A stretch of DNA of 64,000 nt from positions 62,001 to 126,000 of the forward strand of contig NZ_BMTV01000010.1 of the NCBI RefSeq assembly GCF_014649855.1, in the 5' to 3' direction. Numbering within the stretch: position 1 is the first letter of the stretch; every line of letters begins with the position of its first letter. A model generated the notes under the pieces. It did no database searches and was not told the origin of the DNA. It saw only the letters and a program-made list of their open reading frames with translations. A program made the translations under genes and the position numbers. Shown here in pieces: positions 47,403 to 56,408 of the stretch. This DNA is from Streptomyces roseolus (GTDB lineage Bacteria; Actinomycetota; Actinomycetes; Streptomycetales; Streptomycetaceae).

Positions 47403-49184
47403 TCAGCCGTGCCAGGACCGCCACAGCGCCGCGTACGCGCCGTCCGCCGCCACCAGGTCGTGGTGGTTGCCCAGCTCGCTGATCCGGCCGTCCTCGACCA
47501 CCGCGATCAGGTCGGCGTCGTGCGCGGTGTGCAGGCGGTGGGCGATCGCCACCACCGTCCGCCCGTCCAGGACCTGCCCCAGCGAACGCTCCAGATGACG
47601 GGCCGCGCGCGGGTCGAGCAGCGAGGTCGCCTCGTCCAGGACCAGCGTGTGCGGATCGGCCAGCACCAGCCGGGCCAGCGCGACCTGCTGGGCCTGCGCC
47701 GGGGTCAGCGCCCGGCCGCCCGAACCGACCTCGGTGTCCAGGCCCGCGTCGAGCGCCCGCGCCCAGCCCTCCGCGTCCACCGCCGCCAGGGCCGACCACA
47801 GCTCGGGGTCCCCGGCCTCCGGGCGGGCGAGCAGCAGATTGTCGCGGAGCGTGCCCACGAAGACGTGGTGCTCCTGATTGACCAGCGCCACGTGCTCGCG
47901 GACCCGCTCGGCCGGCATCCGGGCCAGCTCGGCCCCACCGAGCGTCACCTCGCCGGCGCGCGGGCCGTAGATGCCCGCGAGGAGCCGGCCCAGCGTCGAC
48001 TTGCCCGCCCCCGACGGGCCGACCAGCGCGAGCCGGGTGCCCGGCGCCACCGTCAGGGACACCCCGTGCAGCACGTCCACGCCCTCCCGGTACCCGAAGC
48101 GCACATCGGCCGCCTCGACCGACCGCCCCTCGGGCCGCACCGACGCGTCCCCGGGTTCCGGCTCGATGTCCCGCACACCCACGAGGCGGGCCAGCGACAC
48201 CTGAGCCACCTGCAGCTCGTCGTACCAGCGCAGCACGATCCCGATCGGGTCCACCAGCATCTGGGCGAGGAGCGCGCCCGTCGTCAGCTGCCCGACGTCC
48301 ATCCAGCCCCGGAAGACGCAGAAGCCGCCGATGGCGAGGACCCCGCACAGCACCAGCGTGTGCGTCAGGTTGACCACCGGGAACAGCACCGCCCGCAGGT
48401 AGAGCGTGTACCGCTCCCACCGGGTCCACTCCCGGACCCGCCGGTCCGAGAGCGCCACCCGGCGCGCCCCGAGGCGGTGCGCCTCGACCGTGCGGCCCGC
48501 GTCGACCGTCTCGGCCAGCGCGGCCGCCACCGCCGCGTACCCAGCCGCCTCCGAACGGTAGGCGGACGGCGCCCGCCTGAAGTACCAGCGGCAGCCGGCG
48601 ATCAGCAGCGGCGCGGCGATCACCACCGCCAACGCGAGCGGCGGCGCGGTGAACGCGAGCCCGCCGACCAGCAGCCCCGCCCACACCACGCCGACGACGA
48701 GCTGCGGCACGGCCTCGCGCATCGCGTTGGCCAGCCGGTCCACATCGGTGGTGATCCGGGAGAGCAGATCGCCGGTGCCCGCCCGCTCCAGGACCCCCGG
48801 CGGCAGCCCGACCGCGCGGACCAGGAAGTCCTCCCGGAGGTCGGCGAGCATCTCCTCGCCGAGCATCGCCCCGCGCAGCCGGACCAGGCGCACGAAGAAC
48901 GCCTGCACGGCGAGCGCGACGGCGAACAGCGCGACCGCGGGCCCCAGATGGAGCTCCCGCGCGCCCTCGGCGAGCCGGTCCACCACCTGGCCGAGCACGT
49001 ACGGCCCCACCATGGAGGCGGTCACGGCCACCGTGTTCACGCCGACGAGCACCGCGAACGCCGTGCGGTGCCGGCGCAGCAGCTCGCGGACGTAGGCCCG
49101 CACGGTCGCCCCGGCGGCGACGGGCAGGGTGGTGGCGGTCGTCGGGGCCGCCGGGTCGTACGCGGGCGGCGCCAGGCCGATCAT
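47403..49184 (-). CDS. ABC exporter half-transporter B
   Basis: The 593-residue protein has six membrane helices in its N-terminal half and one ATPase domain. Walker A VGPSGAGKST, Walker B VLDEATSLLD and the switch IAHRLH are intact, but the signature reads LTPAQAQQ instead of LSGGQ. It starts at ATG 49184, overlapping the end of the partner gene by four bases (ATGA). Together they form a heterodimeric exporter; B supplies the functional Walker A and catalytic Glu of the one competent site. Substrate unknown. Confidence 0.9.
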   Translation of the reverse strand: MIGLAPPAYDPAAPTTATTLPVAAGATVRAYVRELLRRHRTAFAVLVGVNTVAVTASMVGPYVLGQVVDRLAEGARELHLGPAVALFAVALAVQAFFVRLVRLRGAMLGEEMLADLREDFLVRAVGLPPGVLERAGTGDLLSRITTDVDRLANAMREAVPQLVVGVVWAGLLVGGLAFTAPPLALAVVIAAPLLIAGCRWYFRRAPSAYRSEAAGYAAVAAALAETVDAGRTVEAHRLGARRVALSDRRVREWTRWERYTLYLRAVLFPVVNLTHTLVLCGVLAIGGFCVFRGWMDVGQLTTGALLAQMLVDPIGIVLRWYDELQVAQVSLARLVGVRDIEPEPGDASVRPEGRSVEAADVRFGYREGVDVLHGVSLTVAPGTRLALVGPSGAGKSTLGRLLAGIYGPRAGEVTLGGAELARMPAERVREHVALVNQEHHVFVGTLRDNLLLARPEAGDPELWSALAAVDAEGWARALDAGLDTEVGSGGRALTPAQAQQVALARLVLADPHTLVLDEATSLLDPRAARHLERSLGQVLDGRTVVAIAHRLHTAHDADLIAVVEDGRISELGNHHDLVAADGAYAALWRSWHG

Positions 49185-51028
49185 GCCGTCTCCCCTTTCC
49201 GTGCTTCGTGTCCGGCCGCGGTGGTCGCGGCGAGTTCGGAATCGGTGCCGTCGGCCGTTCCGTCGGTCGATCCGTCCGCCGATCCGTCGCCCGTCTCCCG
49301 GGTGACGACCGCCCGGTAGCGCGGATCGCCGGTGAGCAGTTCGCGGTGGGTGCCGTGGGCGACGGCCCGGCCCCCGTGGACCAGGACCACCCGGTCCGCC
49401 AGGTCCAGGAGCAGCGGCGAGGAGGCCAGCACCACGGTGGTGCGGCCCGCGCGCAGCTTGCGCACGCCCGCCGCGACCCGCGCCTCGGTGTGCGAGTCGA
49501 CCGCCGAGGTCGGCTCGTCGAGGACGAGCACCTCCGGGTCCGTCACCAGCGAGCGGGCCAGCGCGAGACGCTGCCGCTGGCCGCCGGAGAGCGAGCGGCC
49601 CCGCTCGGTGATCCGGGTCCGCATCGGGTCGCCGTCGGTGTCCACCGACGCCTGCGCGAGTGCGTCGAGGACGTCCCCGCACTGGGCCGCGGCGAGCGCC
49701 TCCTCCGGCCGGACCGCGTCGGACGACGGCACGTCGAGCAGCTCGTGGAGGGTGCCGGACAGCAGGACCGGCTCCTTGTCCTGGACCAGGACGGCCGTCC
49801 TGGCCGCGTCCAGCGACAGCTCGTCGAGCGGCACCCCGCCGAGACGCACCGAGACGTGGTCGTCGCCCGGTTCGGCTGGATGCCCGCCGAGCCGCTCGGC
49901 GAGCCGGCCGGCCGCGTCCGGGTCCCCGCACACCACGGCGGTGAACTGCCCGGCGGGCGCGATGACCCCGCTCACCGGGTCGTACAGGTCGCCGGCCGCC
50001 CGCCGGCCCCGGGAGCCCCCGGCCGGTCCGGTCGTCCGGCTGAGGGCGAGCACCCGCGCGGCGCGCTTCGCGGAGGGCCGGGAGAAGGCGTACGCCATCG
50101 CGATCTCCTCCACGTTCCGCAGAGGATGATGGGTGAGCGCCACCGCGCCGTAGACGGTGACCAGCGCGCCGACCGTGATCCGCCCGTCGAGCGCGAGCCC
50201 CGCCCCGTACGCCACCACGGCGATCAGCAGCAGCCCCGGAAGGAGCACCTGGACGGCGGCGATCAGCGCCCACATCCGGGCGCTGCGCACGGCGGCGCGG
50301 CGGACCTCCTGCGAGGCGGCCCGGTAGCGGCCGAGGAACAGCTCCTCGCCGCCGATCCCGCGCAGCACGCGCAGCCCGGCGACGGTGTCGGCGGCGAGTT
50401 CGGTGGCCTTGCCGGCCTTCTCGCGCTGCTCGTCCGCCCGCCGGGTGGCGCGCGGCAGCAGCGGCAGTGCGGCCAGGGCGAGCGCCGGGACGCCCACCGC
50501 GACGACGACGCCGAGCGCCGGCTCGTACACGATCAGCCCGACGCAGACGGCGAGGAGGGTGAGGACGGCGGCGGCGAACCGCGAGAACGCCTCCACGAAC
50601 CAGCCGATCTTCTCGACGTCGGCCGTCGACACGGAGACGACCTCTCCGGCCGCGACCCGCCGGGTCAGCAGCGAGCCGAGCTCGGCGGTCCTGCGGGCGA
50701 GGAGCTGCTGGACCCGCGCGGCGGCGGTGATCCAGTTGGTGACGGCCGTGCGGTGCAGCATGGTGTCACCCACGGCGATCCCGGCGCCGAGCGCCGCGAC
50801 CGTCCCGCAGCCGGCCGCGAGCCGTCCGCCGTCGCCGTCGACGACGGCCTGCACGGCGATGCCGACACCGACCGGCAGCCCGGCGATCGACAGCTGGAGC
50901 AGCAGCCCCCACAGCAGCGACCTCACCTGCCCGCCGAGCTGCATGCGCCCCAGCCAGAGCAGGAGGCGGGTGCCCGAACGGACGTCGGGCACCCCCGGGT
51001 CGGCATACGGAAGGTCTTGGATCTGCAT
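49181..51028 (-). CDS. ABC exporter half-transporter A, degenerate Walker A
   Basis: The 615-residue half-transporter has six membrane helices and an ATPase domain with a perfect signature LSGGQRQRLALAR and Walker B VLVLDEPTSAVD. The Walker A, however, is replaced by CGDPDAAGRL, with no GKS/T, and the H-switch is LASSPLLLD, with Ser for His. It therefore cannot bind ATP normally but can complete the site formed by subunit B. ATG 51028 is preferred over an upstream extension. The C-terminus is a Gly/Ser/Asp/Thr repeat (DGSADGSTDGTADGT). Confidence 0.9.
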   Translation of the reverse strand: MQIQDLPYADPGVPDVRSGTRLLLWLGRMQLGGQVRSLLWGLLLQLSIAGLPVGVGIAVQAVVDGDGGRLAAGCGTVAALGAGIAVGDTMLHRTAVTNWITAAARVQQLLARRTAELGSLLTRRVAAGEVVSVSTADVEKIGWFVEAFSRFAAAVLTLLAVCVGLIVYEPALGVVVAVGVPALALAALPLLPRATRRADEQREKAGKATELAADTVAGLRVLRGIGGEELFLGRYRAASQEVRRAAVRSARMWALIAAVQVLLPGLLLIAVVAYGAGLALDGRITVGALVTVYGAVALTHHPLRNVEEIAMAYAFSRPSAKRAARVLALSRTTGPAGGSRGRRAAGDLYDPVSGVIAPAGQFTAVVCGDPDAAGRLAERLGGHPAEPGDDHVSVRLGGVPLDELSLDAARTAVLVQDKEPVLLSGTLHELLDVPSSDAVRPEEALAAAQCGDVLDALAQASVDTDGDPMRTRITERGRSLSGGQRQRLALARSLVTDPEVLVLDEPTSAVDSHTEARVAAGVRKLRAGRTTVVLASSPLLLDLADRVVLVHGGRAVAHGTHRELLTGDPRYRAVVTRETGDGSADGSTDGTADGTDSELAATTAAGHEARKGETA

Positions 51029-51212
51029 GGCGTCCCACGGTCTCCGGGGGTGGCTGGGGGCGGGCCGTCGGTCTGCGGCGCCGCCGGGGAAACCGTTCCA
51101 GCCTGGCCCCCTCCGCCGGAGAGGGGCAATCGATTTTCGTGCCGGTGGATCCATAGGTCCATCGGTCCATCGGCCCGGTGGTCCAGGGGCAAGGGGTCCG
51201 CGGGCCGGCGGC

Positions 51213-52604
51213 TCAGGCGGGCCGGGGCGAGTCCATCCCCGAGCGGGCCCGGCGCCATTCGCCGCGCGTGAAGTCGGGGATCTGCTGCGGCGCGCCGTTC
51301 GCCCGGATGGAGGCGTGGCTCAGCGGCACCGGCGCGGTCCACGTCGCCGCGTCGTACACGTCGAAGTCGGGCACGAGCCCCAGCCGCATGCACTGCATCA
51401 GCCGGAAGACCATGATGTAGTCCATGCCGCCGTGCCCGCCGGGCGGGTTGGCGTGCTCCTTCCACAGCCAGTGGTCGAACTCGTCGGCGTACGCGGAGAA
51501 GTCGGCCCACCGGTCGTCCGTGTGGTCCGGCTCGATGTAGATCCGGGCCGGGTAGTCCTCGAAGACGCCCTTCGTGCCGCCCAGGCTGTTGATCCTGCTG
51601 TACGGGTGCGGGGTGGACACGTCGTGTTCGAGCCGGATGACCCGGCCCTTGGCCGTCTGCACCATGCTGATGGTCCGGTCGGCCCCGATGTACGACTCCT
51701 TCCAGCTCGGGTCGCCGGCCGGCACGTGGGCGGCGCGGTACTCGGCGAGCCCGAGCGCCGGCGTGCCGAAGCTGCTGATGCTGACCACGCGGTCGCCCCG
51801 GTTGACGTCCATGTAGTTGGCGACCGGGCCGAAGCCGTGGTTGGGGTAGAGGTCGCCGCGCAGCCGGGTGTGCCACCGCCGCCGCCAGGGCCCCTCGTAG
51901 TACGTCGGCGAGAACATCAGGCCCCGCAGGTCGTGGTTGTACGCCCCGGCGCCGTGCAGCAGCTGCCCGAACTTCCCGGCGTGCGCCATCCGCAGGACCC
52001 GCAGCTCGTTCCGCCCGTAGCAGCAGTTCTCCAGCTGCATGCAGTGGCGCCGCGTCCGCTCGGAGAGGTCGACCAGGTCCCACAGCTCCTGCAGCTCCAT
52101 GGCGACGGGACATTCGACGCCGACGTGCTTGCCGTTGAGCATCGCCGCCCGGGCCATCGGGAAGTGCAGCTCCCAGGGCGTGGCCACGTACACGAAGTCC
52201 AGGTCGGTGCGGGCGCACAGCTTCTCGTAGTCGTCCTCGCCGTTGGTGTAGACGGCGGGGGCGGGCTGCCCGGAGGCGGTGACCTTGGCGGCGGCCCGTT
52301 CGGCCTTGGCGCGCACCGGGTCGCAGACGGCGACCACCCGGACGCCCGGGACGACGAGGAAGTTGTCGATCATGCTGCTGCCGCGGTTGCCGAGGCCGAT
52401 GATGCCGACCCGGACGGTGGAGCGGCCCTCGAAGGGCACGCCGGCCATGGTGGCGCCCTGGCGCTTCGGCGCCGCGGCGGCCCCGGCCGCGGCGTGGGCG
52501 GTACCGGCGGCGAAGGCACCGAGGCCGAGGCTCGCGCCGGCGGCTCCCGCCGTGGTCCTGAGGACCGACCGGCGGCTCGGGTCGTGGGGAGACTGCTCGT
52601 TCAT
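51213..52604 (-). CDS. Tat-exported Gfo/Idh/MocA oxidoreductase, GH109-like
   Basis: The 463-residue protein has a twin-arginine signal ([14 protein letters not shown] at 11-12). The NAD-binding site is [15 protein letters not shown], and [18 protein letters not shown] and the [17 protein letters not shown] region match the GH109 family (alpha-N-acetylgalactosaminidase-type enzymes that use bound NAD). Export by Tat fits a cofactor-loaded folded enzyme. The physiological sugar is not determinable. ATG 52604 is used; it is separated from both neighbours by regions with no gene. Confidence 0.88.
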   Translation of the reverse strand: MNEQSPHDPSRRSVLRTTAGAAGASLGLGAFAAGTAHAAAGAAAAPKRQGATMAGVPFEGRSTVRVGIIGLGNRGSSMIDNFLVVPGVRVVAVCDPVRAKAERAAAKVTASGQPAPAVYTNGEDDYEKLCARTDLDFVYVATPWELHFPMARAAMLNGKHVGVECPVAMELQELWDLVDLSERTRRHCMQLENCCYGRNELRVLRMAHAGKFGQLLHGAGAYNHDLRGLMFSPTYYEGPWRRRWHTRLRGDLYPNHGFGPVANYMDVNRGDRVVSISSFGTPALGLAEYRAAHVPAGDPSWKESYIGADRTISMVQTAKGRVIRLEHDVSTPHPYSRINSLGGTKGVFEDYPARIYIEPDHTDDRWADFSAYADEFDHWLWKEHANPPGGHGGMDYIMVFRLMQCMRLGLVPDFDVYDAATWTAPVPLSHASIRANGAPQQIPDFTRGEWRRARSGMDSPRPA

Positions 52605-52781
52605 GGAACCTCCAGAGGCTGTCCGGGCGGCTGGTTCATGAATCCCGCTCAGGACCCTGGCCCCTGTGACCTGTGGCGCGCAAGGATGCCTGTTTGGACT
52701 CCTGCGGCGGGTCGTTGGACTTTACTGTTCCGGATCTCCCGCCGATGCGCGGCACCGGACGGTCGGTAATCGAACATGGGG

Positions 52782-52813
52782 AGGGCCCCTCACCTGTGAG
52801 GGTGAGGGGCCCT
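52782..52813 (-). terminator. Terminator, 13-bp perfect stem
   Basis: AGGGCCCCTCACC (52782-52794) pairs with GGTGAGGGGCCCT (52801-52813) across a six-base loop. It lies 77 bases downstream of the stop of the large dehydrogenase on the minus strand and could also limit read-through from the plus strand. Confidence 0.8.
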
Positions 52814-52822
52814 GTTCCCGTT

Positions 52823-52885
52823 GACGGCCGGGTCTGACGTCCGGGTCTGACGTCCGGGCCTGACGGCCGGGTTCGACGGCCGGGA
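52823..52885. repeat. 13-bp imperfect tandem repeat
   Basis: Four complete units and one partial unit of a 13-base element, GACGKCCGGGYYT-like, lie between the terminator and the dehydrogenase stop. Units differ at two or three positions. It is outside coding sequence. Together with the terminator it fills most of the 285-base gap 52605-52889, in which I see no gene. Confidence 0.8.
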
Positions 52886-52889
52886 CGGC

Positions 52890-55814
52890 TCAGGGGCGGG
52901 TCGCCTCCTCCAGGGCGAGCAGCGCCGAGCGGTAACGGCGGCCGGTGGCCCGGTCCATGCCGATCTCGCACATGCGGTTGGCCGAGAGGTGGGCGTCGAA
53001 GGGGCGGGCCGTGACCTCGGCGGCCTCCCGGGCCGTCGCCGAGGCCGTCAGCTCCGGATGGAGCATGCCCCGGTCGCCGGCGAAGGCGCAGCAGCCCGCG
53101 TCGACCGGCACGACGACCTCGTCGGCGCAGAACTCCGCGAGCTCGGTGAGCCGGTCGGCGTCCCCGAGGTGCAGCATCGAGCAGGTGGGGTGGACGACCG
53201 CCGAGCCCACCGTCCGGCGGGCCTCCAGGCGGGGGAGGAGTTCCCCGGCGGCCCACACCAGGGAGTCCACCACGGTCAGTTCCGCGTGCAGCGCGCGGTT
53301 GTCGTCGGTGAGGTACGGGACGACCTCGCGGGCGATCCCGAGGGTGCAGGAGGAGGCGTCCACCACCAGCGGGAGCCGTCCCCCGGCGGTCCAGCCCCAG
53401 GCGGCTTCGACGATCCGGTTGGCCATCACCTCGTTGCCCCGCGCGTACCCCTTGGAGTGCCAGATCGTGGCGCAGCAGGTGCCGACCACGTCGTCCGGGA
53501 TCCACACGGGCTTCCCGGCCCGGGCCGAGACGGCGACGACGGCCTCGGGGAGGGAGGGGCCGGGCGTGCCGTCCGGCGGGCCGAAGACGCGGTTGACGCA
53601 GGCCGGGTAGTAGACGGCGACGGCCGCCGGCCGGTGGGTGCGGGGCAGCCGGCGGGGCGCCGCGCCGGGGATCTCCGGCAGCCACTCCGGTACGAGGTCG
53701 GGCCGGACGGCCTTGCGGGCGAGTCCGGTCACCCGCTCCAGGAGGCCGTCCCCGACCCGGTCGGCGGCACCCACCGCGAGCCGCGCGGAGGCCTCCACGG
53801 CCCGGAAGTGCCGCGCGGCGAGGGCGGCGATCCGCTCTTCGCGCGGGGAGTGCCGCTCGTGCCGGAACCCCTTCATCAGCGCGCCGGTGTCGATGCCGAC
53901 CGGGCAGGCCAGCTTGCAGGTGGAGTCGCCGGCGCAGGTGTCGACGGCGTCGTGACCGTACGCCTCCAGGAGCCGGCGCTCCACGGGGGAGTCGTCGGCC
54001 TGCCGCAGCATCTCCCGGCGCAGCACGATCCGCTGCCGCGGGGTGGTCGTCAGGTCGCGGCTGGGGCAGACCGGTTCGCAGAACCCGCACTCGATGCAGG
54101 GGTCGGCGACGCGCTCCACGGACGGGATGGTCTTCAGGCCGCGCAGATGGGCCTGCGGGTCGCGGTCGAGGACGATCCGGGGGGCGAGGACCCCGTCGGG
54201 GTCGATGAGTTCCTTGGTCCGCCACATCAGCTCGGTCGCCTTCGGGCCCCACTCCAGCTCCAGGAAGGGGGCGATGTTGCGGCCGGTGGCGTGTTCGGCC
54301 TTCAGCGAGCCGTCGAACCGCTCGACGGTGAGCTTGCAGAAGTCGTCCATGAAGGAGGCGTACCGCTCGACGTCCGCGGGGTCCGCGGCGTCGAAGGCGA
54401 GCAGGAAGTGGAGGTTGCCGTGGGCGGCGTGACCGGCGACGGCGGCGTCGAAGCCGTGCCGGGCCTGCAGGTCGAGCAGCTCGGCGCAGGCCTCGGCGAG
54501 CCGTGCCGGGGGCACCGCGAAGTCCTCGGTGATCAGGGTCGTCCCCGAGGGGCGGGAGCCGCCGACGGCCGTCACGAAGGCCTTCCGGGCCTTCCAGTAG
54601 CCGCCGATGGTGCCCGCGTCCCGGGTGAAGGCGTTGGCGGCGGAGGCCACCGGGGCGATCAGGCCGAGCCCGGCCAGGACCTCGTCCGCCGCCTCCTCGT
54701 ACGCGGCGAGCGCCGCCTCGTCCGGCGCCCGGAACTCCACGAGCAGCGCGGTGGTGTCCTTCGGCAGCTCCGCCCAGTCGGCGGGGACGCCGGGCACGCT
54801 CACCGAGGCCCGCAGGGTGTTGCCGTCCATCAGCTCGACGGCGAGCGCCCCGGCCTCGGTGAAGCGCGGCACGGCCGCCGCGGCGGCGGGCAGCGAGGGG
54901 AAGAAGAGCAGCGCGGTGGAGACCAAGCGGTCGAGCGGCAGGGTGTCGAAGACGACCTCGGAGAGGAAACCGAAGGTGCCCTCCGAGCCGATCATCAGGC
55001 CGCGCAGGATCTCCACGGGGGTGGCCCCGTCCAGGAAGGCGTCGAGGCGGTAGCCGTTGGTGTTCTTGATCCGGTACTTGGCGCGGATCCGGTCCGTCAG
55101 CTCCGCGTCGGCCTCGATCTCGGCCTTCAGCGCGAGCAGCCCCGCGCAGAGCCGGGGCTCGGCCCGGGCCAGCTCCTCGTCGGCGGCCGGATCGGCCGTG
55201 TCGACGACCGTGCCGCTCGGCAGCACGAAGGTGAGCGAGGCGACCGTCCGGTAGGAGTTCCGGGTGGTCCCGGCGGTCATCCCGGAGGCGTTGTTGGCGA
55301 CGACCCCGCCGATCGTGCAGGCGACCGCGCTGGCCGGGTCGGGCCCGAGCACCCTGCCGTACGGCGCGAGGGCCGCGTTGGCGCGGACGACGGTGGTGCC
55401 GGGGCGGATCCGGGCGCGGGCGCCGCCGTCCAGGACCTCCACGCCGACCCAGTGCCGGCGGACGTCGACGAGGATGTCCTCGCCCTGCGCCTGCCCGTTG
55501 AGACTGGTCCCGGCGGCCCGGAAGACCACCTCGCGGCCCTTGCCGTGCGCGTAGGACAGCACGGTCGAGACGTCGTCGACGTCCTCGGCGACCACGACCA
55601 CCTGCGGCAGGAACCGGTAGGGACTGGCGTCGGACGCGTACCGCACCAGGTCGGAGACGCCGGACAGGATCTTCTCGGGCCCGAGGAGCGCCCCCAGCTC
55701 CTCCCGCAGCCGCCGCGGCGTGCCGCGCGCCTGGAGGTCCGGGACCCGGTCGGGGGCCGGGGTCCGCTTCCGGCCCGGGCGGAGGGCCCGCGGGTTCGGT
55801 TCCAGCAGCGGCAT
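52890..55814 (-). CDS. FAD-linked oxidoreductase with Fe-S domain, D-2-hydroxyacid type
   Basis: The 974-residue protein joins a VAO-type FAD domain (RAAGTSLNGQAQGEDILVD, CTIGGVVANNASGM, GLMIGSEGTFGF, HAAHGNLHF) to two 4Fe-4S-type Cys sets (CIECGFCEPVCP and CAGDSTCKLACP) and CCG-type Cys motifs (CVNRVFG, GTCCATIWHSKG, GCCAFAGDRG). This is the layout of Dld3/D-2-hydroxyglutarate or D-lactate dehydrogenases with quinone or electron-carrier output. It is large and apparently intact. ATG 55814 starts with a short Arg-rich leader. MarR follows upstream on the same strand. Confidence 0.88.
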   Translation of the reverse strand: MPLLEPNPRALRPGRKRTPAPDRVPDLQARGTPRRLREELGALLGPEKILSGVSDLVRYASDASPYRFLPQVVVVAEDVDDVSTVLSYAHGKGREVVFRAAGTSLNGQAQGEDILVDVRRHWVGVEVLDGGARARIRPGTTVVRANAALAPYGRVLGPDPASAVACTIGGVVANNASGMTAGTTRNSYRTVASLTFVLPSGTVVDTADPAADEELARAEPRLCAGLLALKAEIEADAELTDRIRAKYRIKNTNGYRLDAFLDGATPVEILRGLMIGSEGTFGFLSEVVFDTLPLDRLVSTALLFFPSLPAAAAAVPRFTEAGALAVELMDGNTLRASVSVPGVPADWAELPKDTTALLVEFRAPDEAALAAYEEAADEVLAGLGLIAPVASAANAFTRDAGTIGGYWKARKAFVTAVGGSRPSGTTLITEDFAVPPARLAEACAELLDLQARHGFDAAVAGHAAHGNLHFLLAFDAADPADVERYASFMDDFCKLTVERFDGSLKAEHATGRNIAPFLELEWGPKATELMWRTKELIDPDGVLAPRIVLDRDPQAHLRGLKTIPSVERVADPCIECGFCEPVCPSRDLTTTPRQRIVLRREMLRQADDSPVERRLLEAYGHDAVDTCAGDSTCKLACPVGIDTGALMKGFRHERHSPREERIAALAARHFRAVEASARLAVGAADRVGDGLLERVTGLARKAVRPDLVPEWLPEIPGAAPRRLPRTHRPAAVAVYYPACVNRVFGPPDGTPGPSLPEAVVAVSARAGKPVWIPDDVVGTCCATIWHSKGYARGNEVMANRIVEAAWGWTAGGRLPLVVDASSCTLGIAREVVPYLTDDNRALHAELTVVDSLVWAAGELLPRLEARRTVGSAVVHPTCSMLHLGDADRLTELAEFCADEVVVPVDAGCCAFAGDRGMLHPELTASATAREAAEVTARPFDAHLSANRMCEIGMDRATGRRYRSALLALEEATRP

Positions 55815-55848
55815 GGCACGGCTCCCCTCGGCGCGGGCTCCGGCGGCG

Positions 55849-56310
55849 TCAGCAGCCGCCCTCCGGGACGGGCCCGGCCAGGGCGGTCAGCAGGCCTCCG
55901 AGCACCTCGCGCTGTTCGACGGTCAATGGGGCCAGGATGTCCTCTGCGGCCGCCCGGCGCGCGCTGCGCAGCTCCCGCAGCGTGGCGCGCCCCTCGTCGG
56001 TGAGCTCGATCCGGATCACCCGGCGGTTGCTCGGATCGGGCACCCGGCGCACCCGCCCGGCCGCCTCCAGGCCGTCGACGAGGCTGGTCACGGCGCGGGG
56101 GACCACTTCGAGGCGGGCGGCGAGGTCGGCCATCCGGGGCGGGGCGTCCCCGTAGTGGGCGACCGTCCGCAGCAGCCGGGACTGGGCCGGGGTGATGCCG
56201 ACCGGCTCCAGGTGGCGCTTCTGGATGCGGTGCAGTCGGCGGGTGAGCCGCAGCAGCTGCTCGGCGAGGAGCCCGTCGGGGTCGGGGGCGGACGGGGCGG
56301 GGGTGTTCAT
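55849..56310 (-). CDS. MarR-family regulator
   Basis: The 153-residue protein has the MarR winged-helix features: LTRRLHRIQKRHLEPVGITPAQSRLL, MADLAARLEVVPRAVTSLVDGLEAAG and RVIRIELTDEGRATL. It is divergent from an ABC exporter gene and an inverted repeat covers its start, a standard layout for an efflux repressor. It could also be co-transcribed with the dehydrogenase 34 bases downstream. Inducer unknown. Confidence 0.9.
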   Translation of the reverse strand: MNTPAPSAPDPDGLLAEQLLRLTRRLHRIQKRHLEPVGITPAQSRLLRTVAHYGDAPPRMADLAARLEVVPRAVTSLVDGLEAAGRVRRVPDPSNRRVIRIELTDEGRATLRELRSARRAAAEDILAPLTVEQREVLGGLLTALAGPVPEGGC

Positions 56311-56320
56311 GCGGGAACAC
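56303..56320. promoter_or_regulatory. Inverted repeat at the marR start, probable MarR operator
   Basis: GTGTTC (56303-56308) and GAACAC (56315-56320) are perfect arms around ATGCGG and overlap the marR start codon. A second, looser pair, GCTCA (56333-56337) and TGAGC (56357-56361), and a TGTGAAC/TGTGAGC direct repeat lie between the divergent genes. Confidence 0.6.
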
Positions 56321-56408
56321 TATCAGGACCACGCTCATTGTGAACATAGGTAAGTGTGAGCTACAGTCCGAAGTGCACACCCTCGCACCCGATCCTGCGA
56401 AGGAGCCC

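Noticed and set aside
52823..52885. Possible CRISPR-like array from 13-bp repeats
   Set aside because: Head-to-tail without spacers; no cas genes.
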